Of a stretch of 25,061 bases of DNA, positions 22,903 through 25,061 are shown piece after piece. How positions within the stretch are numbered: position 1 is the first letter of the stretch; every line of letters starts with the position of its first letter. The notes beneath the pieces were generated by a model. The model was not told where the DNA came from. It was given only the letters and a program-made list of their open reading frames with translations, and made no database searches. The stretch is taken from contig JAEZIT010000121.1 in the NCBI GenBank assembly GCA_023436495.1, forward strand, positions 1-25,061, written 5' to 3'. The translations under genes were made by a program, and so were the position numbers. This stretch comes from Acidobacteriota bacterium (GTDB taxonomy: Bacteria > Acidobacteriota > Blastocatellia > Pyrinomonadales > Pyrinomonadaceae).

Positions 22903-24444
22903 ATGAAGGCGGAAGCAGCAATTCGTACATCTTCGATCGTAAAAGCACACAACCGGGTGCCGCGATGGGTCATGCCTGTCGTCAAACTCTCCGTTTTTGC
23001 CGCGGACTGTGCTTTGGCAGGCCTGTGCTTCGTCGCCGCGTTCATTTTTCGCGAGGATGCGCCCGTGTTGTCCGAAACGGCTTGGGCGTGGTCGCGCGAT
23101 TTCGTTCCGTACGCCGGCATTCTATATTTCGCGGTGCCGATTCGCGCGTTGATGCTGGTATATCAACGAGTATTCCGCTTTCAGGGAGCGTTTTCTTATA
23201 CACAAGAGGCGTTCAAGATCTTTAAGGCCGTATTTGTCAGTTCTCTGCTCATCGTCGCGTGGGCGTTCCTGTTTCGCGGCGGGTTCGCATTTCGCGAGTT
23301 CTCGTATTCCCGCGGTGTTTTCGTTCTAGACTTTGCGATCGCTTTGGCCGTGTTCGTGGTGTTCCATCTGGGGCTACGGTACCTGCAAACTCTTGTGCGG
23401 GAAAGAGATATTAACCTTATCCCGACGCTAGTGGTCGGAACCAATGCCGAGGCCGAACAGACCGTGCGGGAACTTCGCGAGCGTCCGGGCCTAGGCTATC
23501 GCGTTATAGGTGTAGTAGGGGGAAATTCCGAAACGGTTGAATGGAAAGGCGAACCGCACGCCGCATATATCGGCGGTTTCGACGAACTTCCGGAGCTCAT
23601 TCGCGAACTCGAGATTCAGGAGGTCATCATTACGGACCAATCGATCGAGAGCGAACGGCTGTTCGAATCGATGATGCAGATCGGCCGCAAGCAGCGGGTC
23701 GAATTTCGGGTTGCCCCAAGCCTGTTCAACGTATTGCCGCAAAAGACCAGTGTCGATCAGATAGGCGTACTGCCGATGGTGCGTCTGTTTCGCGAACCAC
23801 TCTCGGACGCCGAACGCTTTGCAAAACGCGCTTCGGATATCGTGATATCGTCGCTTGTGCTCGCCGCGGTCTCGCCAATTTGGCTGATCATTTCGCTCCT
23901 GATCAAACGGGGTTCGGCGGGACCCGTATTATTTCGCCAGGAGCGAGTCGGGATGGACGGGCGTATATTTCTTTGCTACAAGTTTCGGACGATGTTTGCC
24001 GATTCCGACGAGAGCATCCACCGCGAAGCATATCGCAAAAACATCGCGGGCCACGGCGATGCAAATACCGGCGATCATGCAGAACCTGTATTCGGCAAGG
24101 TCAAGGACGACCCGAGGATCACAGAGACCGGGCGATGGCTGCGACGTTCGAGCCTGGACGAGCTGCCACAATTTTTGAATGTCCTGAAAGGTGACATGAG
24201 CATCGTCGGCCCGCGCCCGCCCATTCCATACGAAGTCGTAGATTACGACGTATGGCATCGCAAGCGATTGGATATGAAGCCCGGAATCACCGGCTTGTGG
24301 CAGGTCTCGGGGCGCAGCCGGCTGACGTTTGACGAAATGGTCCGGGCCGATCTGTATTACATCGAAAATTGGTCGCTCTGGCTCGACCTCAAGATCGTAA
24401 TGCTGACGCTTCCCGCGGTTTTTCGAGGTGAGGGAGCGAGCTAA
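22903..24444 (+). CDS. Polyprenyl-phosphate sugar phosphotransferase (WbaP/exopolysaccharide initiating enzyme)
   Basis: 513 residues from ATG 22903; a TTG at 22864 would add 13. It is an integral inner-membrane enzyme that transfers a sugar-1-phosphate from a nucleotide sugar to undecaprenyl phosphate, the first step of a polysaccharide repeat. N-terminal membrane helices span about 24-160. A nucleotide-binding-like domain follows (LIPTLVVGTNAEAEQTVREL, about 173-192). The catalytic domain begins at about 308: KRASDIVISSLVLAAVSPIW, FRQERVGMDGRIFLCYKFRTM, DDPRITETGRWLRRSSLDELPQFLNVLKGDMSIVGPRP with Asp419-Glu420, and MKPGITGLWQVSGRSRLTFDEMV. An insert follows FRTM, as in many family members. 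It is divergent from the GT4 gene, and a methyltransferase follows three bases later. Confidence 0.93.
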   Translation: MKAEAAIRTSSIVKAHNRVPRWVMPVVKLSVFAADCALAGLCFVAAFIFREDAPVLSETAWAWSRDFVPYAGILYFAVPIRALMLVYQRVFRFQGAFSYTQEAFKIFKAVFVSSLLIVAWAFLFRGGFAFREFSYSRGVFVLDFAIALAVFVVFHLGLRYLQTLVRERDINLIPTLVVGTNAEAEQTVRELRERPGLGYRVIGVVGGNSETVEWKGEPHAAYIGGFDELPELIRELEIQEVIITDQSIESERLFESMMQIGRKQRVEFRVAPSLFNVLPQKTSVDQIGVLPMVRLFREPLSDAERFAKRASDIVISSLVLAAVSPIWLIISLLIKRGSAGPVLFRQERVGMDGRIFLCYKFRTMFADSDESIHREAYRKNIAGHGDANTGDHAEPVFGKVKDDPRITETGRWLRRSSLDELPQFLNVLKGDMSIVGPRPPIPYEVVDYDVWHRKRLDMKPGITGLWQVSGRSRLTFDEMVRADLYYIENWSLWLDLKIVMLTLPAVFRGEGAS

Positions 24445-24447
24445 CAG

Positions 24448-25061
24448 ATGAATATTCAATCACACAACAGTGCAGCATGGGATAAAGAAGCAGAAGGCGG
24501 CTGTCAATGGAGCCTGCCGGTTGACGGCGAAACCATCCAAAGAGCAAGGCTCGGCGATTGGAGCGTTGTGCTTACACCAACGCGTGAGGTCCCACGCGAA
24601 TGGTTTCCAGCGGAACTGAACGGGACGGATATTCTGTGTCTGGCATCAGGAGGCGGACAACAGGCTCCTATCCTTGCGGCCGCCGGCGCCAACGTTACGT
24701 CATTCGATAATTCCGCCGGCCAGCTCGAACGCGATCGGTTCGTGGCGGAACGGGAAAATCTCGACATCCGGATCGAGCAAGGCGATGCGGCGGACCTTTC
24801 ACGTTTCAGCGACGAGAGTTTCGACCTGATCTTTCATCCGGTCTCGAATTTATTTTTCCCCGAGCTTCAACCCGTTTGGAATGAGGCTTTTCGAGTTCTG
24901 CGGCCGGGAGGTTCAATGTTGGCGGGGTTCATGAATCCGCTGTTGTTCATGTTCGATAATAACGGACTGGCGAGTGATCCGTTGAAGATAAAGTACGCAC
25001 TTCCGTATTCCGACACCGGGTCGCGTTCGCCGGAAGCCTATAACAGAAAAGTGGCCGGCCT
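24448..25061 (+). CDS. Class I SAM-dependent methyltransferase, N-terminal 204 residues (3' end outside window)
   Basis: The frame is open from ATG 24448 to the window end with no stop. It begins MNIQSHNSAAWDKEAEGGCQ, a common start of small methyltransferases. SAM-binding motif I is ILCLASGGGQQAPILAAAGA (about 62-81, in place of the more usual LDxGxGxG). Motif II is VTSFDNSAGQLERDR with acidic Asp87. The QGDAADLSRFSDESFDLIFHPVS segment and LRPGGSMLAGF are motifs III and post-III. The substrate is unknown. Three bases separate it from the sugar transferase, so it may modify the polysaccharide or simply share the transcript; a metabolite target is equally possible. Confidence 0.85.
   Translation, partial: MNIQSHNSAAWDKEAEGGCQWSLPVDGETIQRARLGDWSVVLTPTREVPREWFPAELNGTDILCLASGGGQQAPILAAAGANVTSFDNSAGQLERDRFVAERENLDIRIEQGDAADLSRFSDESFDLIFHPVSNLFFPELQPVWNEAFRVLRPGGSMLAGFMNPLLFMFDNNGLASDPLKIKYALPYSDTGSRSPEAYNRKVAG

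Overview
Nature of the window. This is a gene-dense piece of bacterial chromosome with moderately high GC, no mobile element, no CRISPR array, no rRNA and no tRNA that I can recognise. Two genes run off the ends: a TldE/PmbA homologue at the left and a SAM methyltransferase at the right. The gene repertoire (SUF operon led by an Rrf2 regulator and containing SufU, a CBU_0592-like membrane protein, a DksA-finger/SpoIIE phosphatase, a GrdB-like non-selenoprotein, DUF2585 and an SdpI-family protein) and the codon style suggest an Acidobacteriota lineage such as Blastocatellia/Pyrinomonadaceae. That placement is inference from gene content, not a database result.

Left part (1-1367). The end of pmbA/tldE is closed by a 24-bp perfect palindrome with a T-run, a textbook intrinsic terminator. 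An exported FKBP-type prolyl isomerase follows.

Central part (1511-17021, all + strand). This is a complete but highly interrupted SUF iron-sulfur cluster assembly locus. The order is rrf2, sufB, small membrane protein, Zn-finger/PP2C phosphatase, RidA, PhzF-like, sufC, DUF3703, large GT-C-like membrane protein, sufD, exported collagen-like protein, sufS, DUF3298 lipoprotein, cupin, fhs (formate-THF ligase), alpha/beta-hydrolase lipoprotein, sufU. No two suf genes are adjacent. Several junctions are overlapping or nearly so (sufB/3600, 7329-gene/sufD, hydrolase/sufU), which argues for co-transcription and translational coupling. SufS and SufU mobilise sulfur, SufBCD is the scaffold, and the Rrf2 protein with three cysteines is the likely Fe-S-sensing regulator. 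A near-perfect CRP-type palindrome before fhs and a perfect TATAAT before the hydrolase/sufU pair suggest internal promoters that split the cluster into sub-units. A 170-bp spacer between rrf2 and sufB holds short tandem repeats.

Right part (17029-25061). glpD (minus) converges on sufU with 7 bp between them and is divergent from a DUF2585 membrane protein. Next comes a minus-strand set, DUF4149 - GrdB-like - SdpI-like, and then a surface-polysaccharide locus: GT4 and WecG/TagA-type GT26 (minus, ATGA-coupled), divergent from a WbaP-type polyprenyl-phosphate sugar transferase and a partial methyltransferase.

General signals. Many starts lack a Shine-Dalgarno sequence, and several candidate -10 boxes lie only 10-26 bases before the start codon, so short 5' leaders may be common here. 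No intergenic stretch exceeds 300 bases. Nothing here is proven to be a new system. The strongest candidates for follow-up are the interleaved SUF locus, the DksA-finger/SpoIIE fusion and the collagen-like protein inside the SUF locus.
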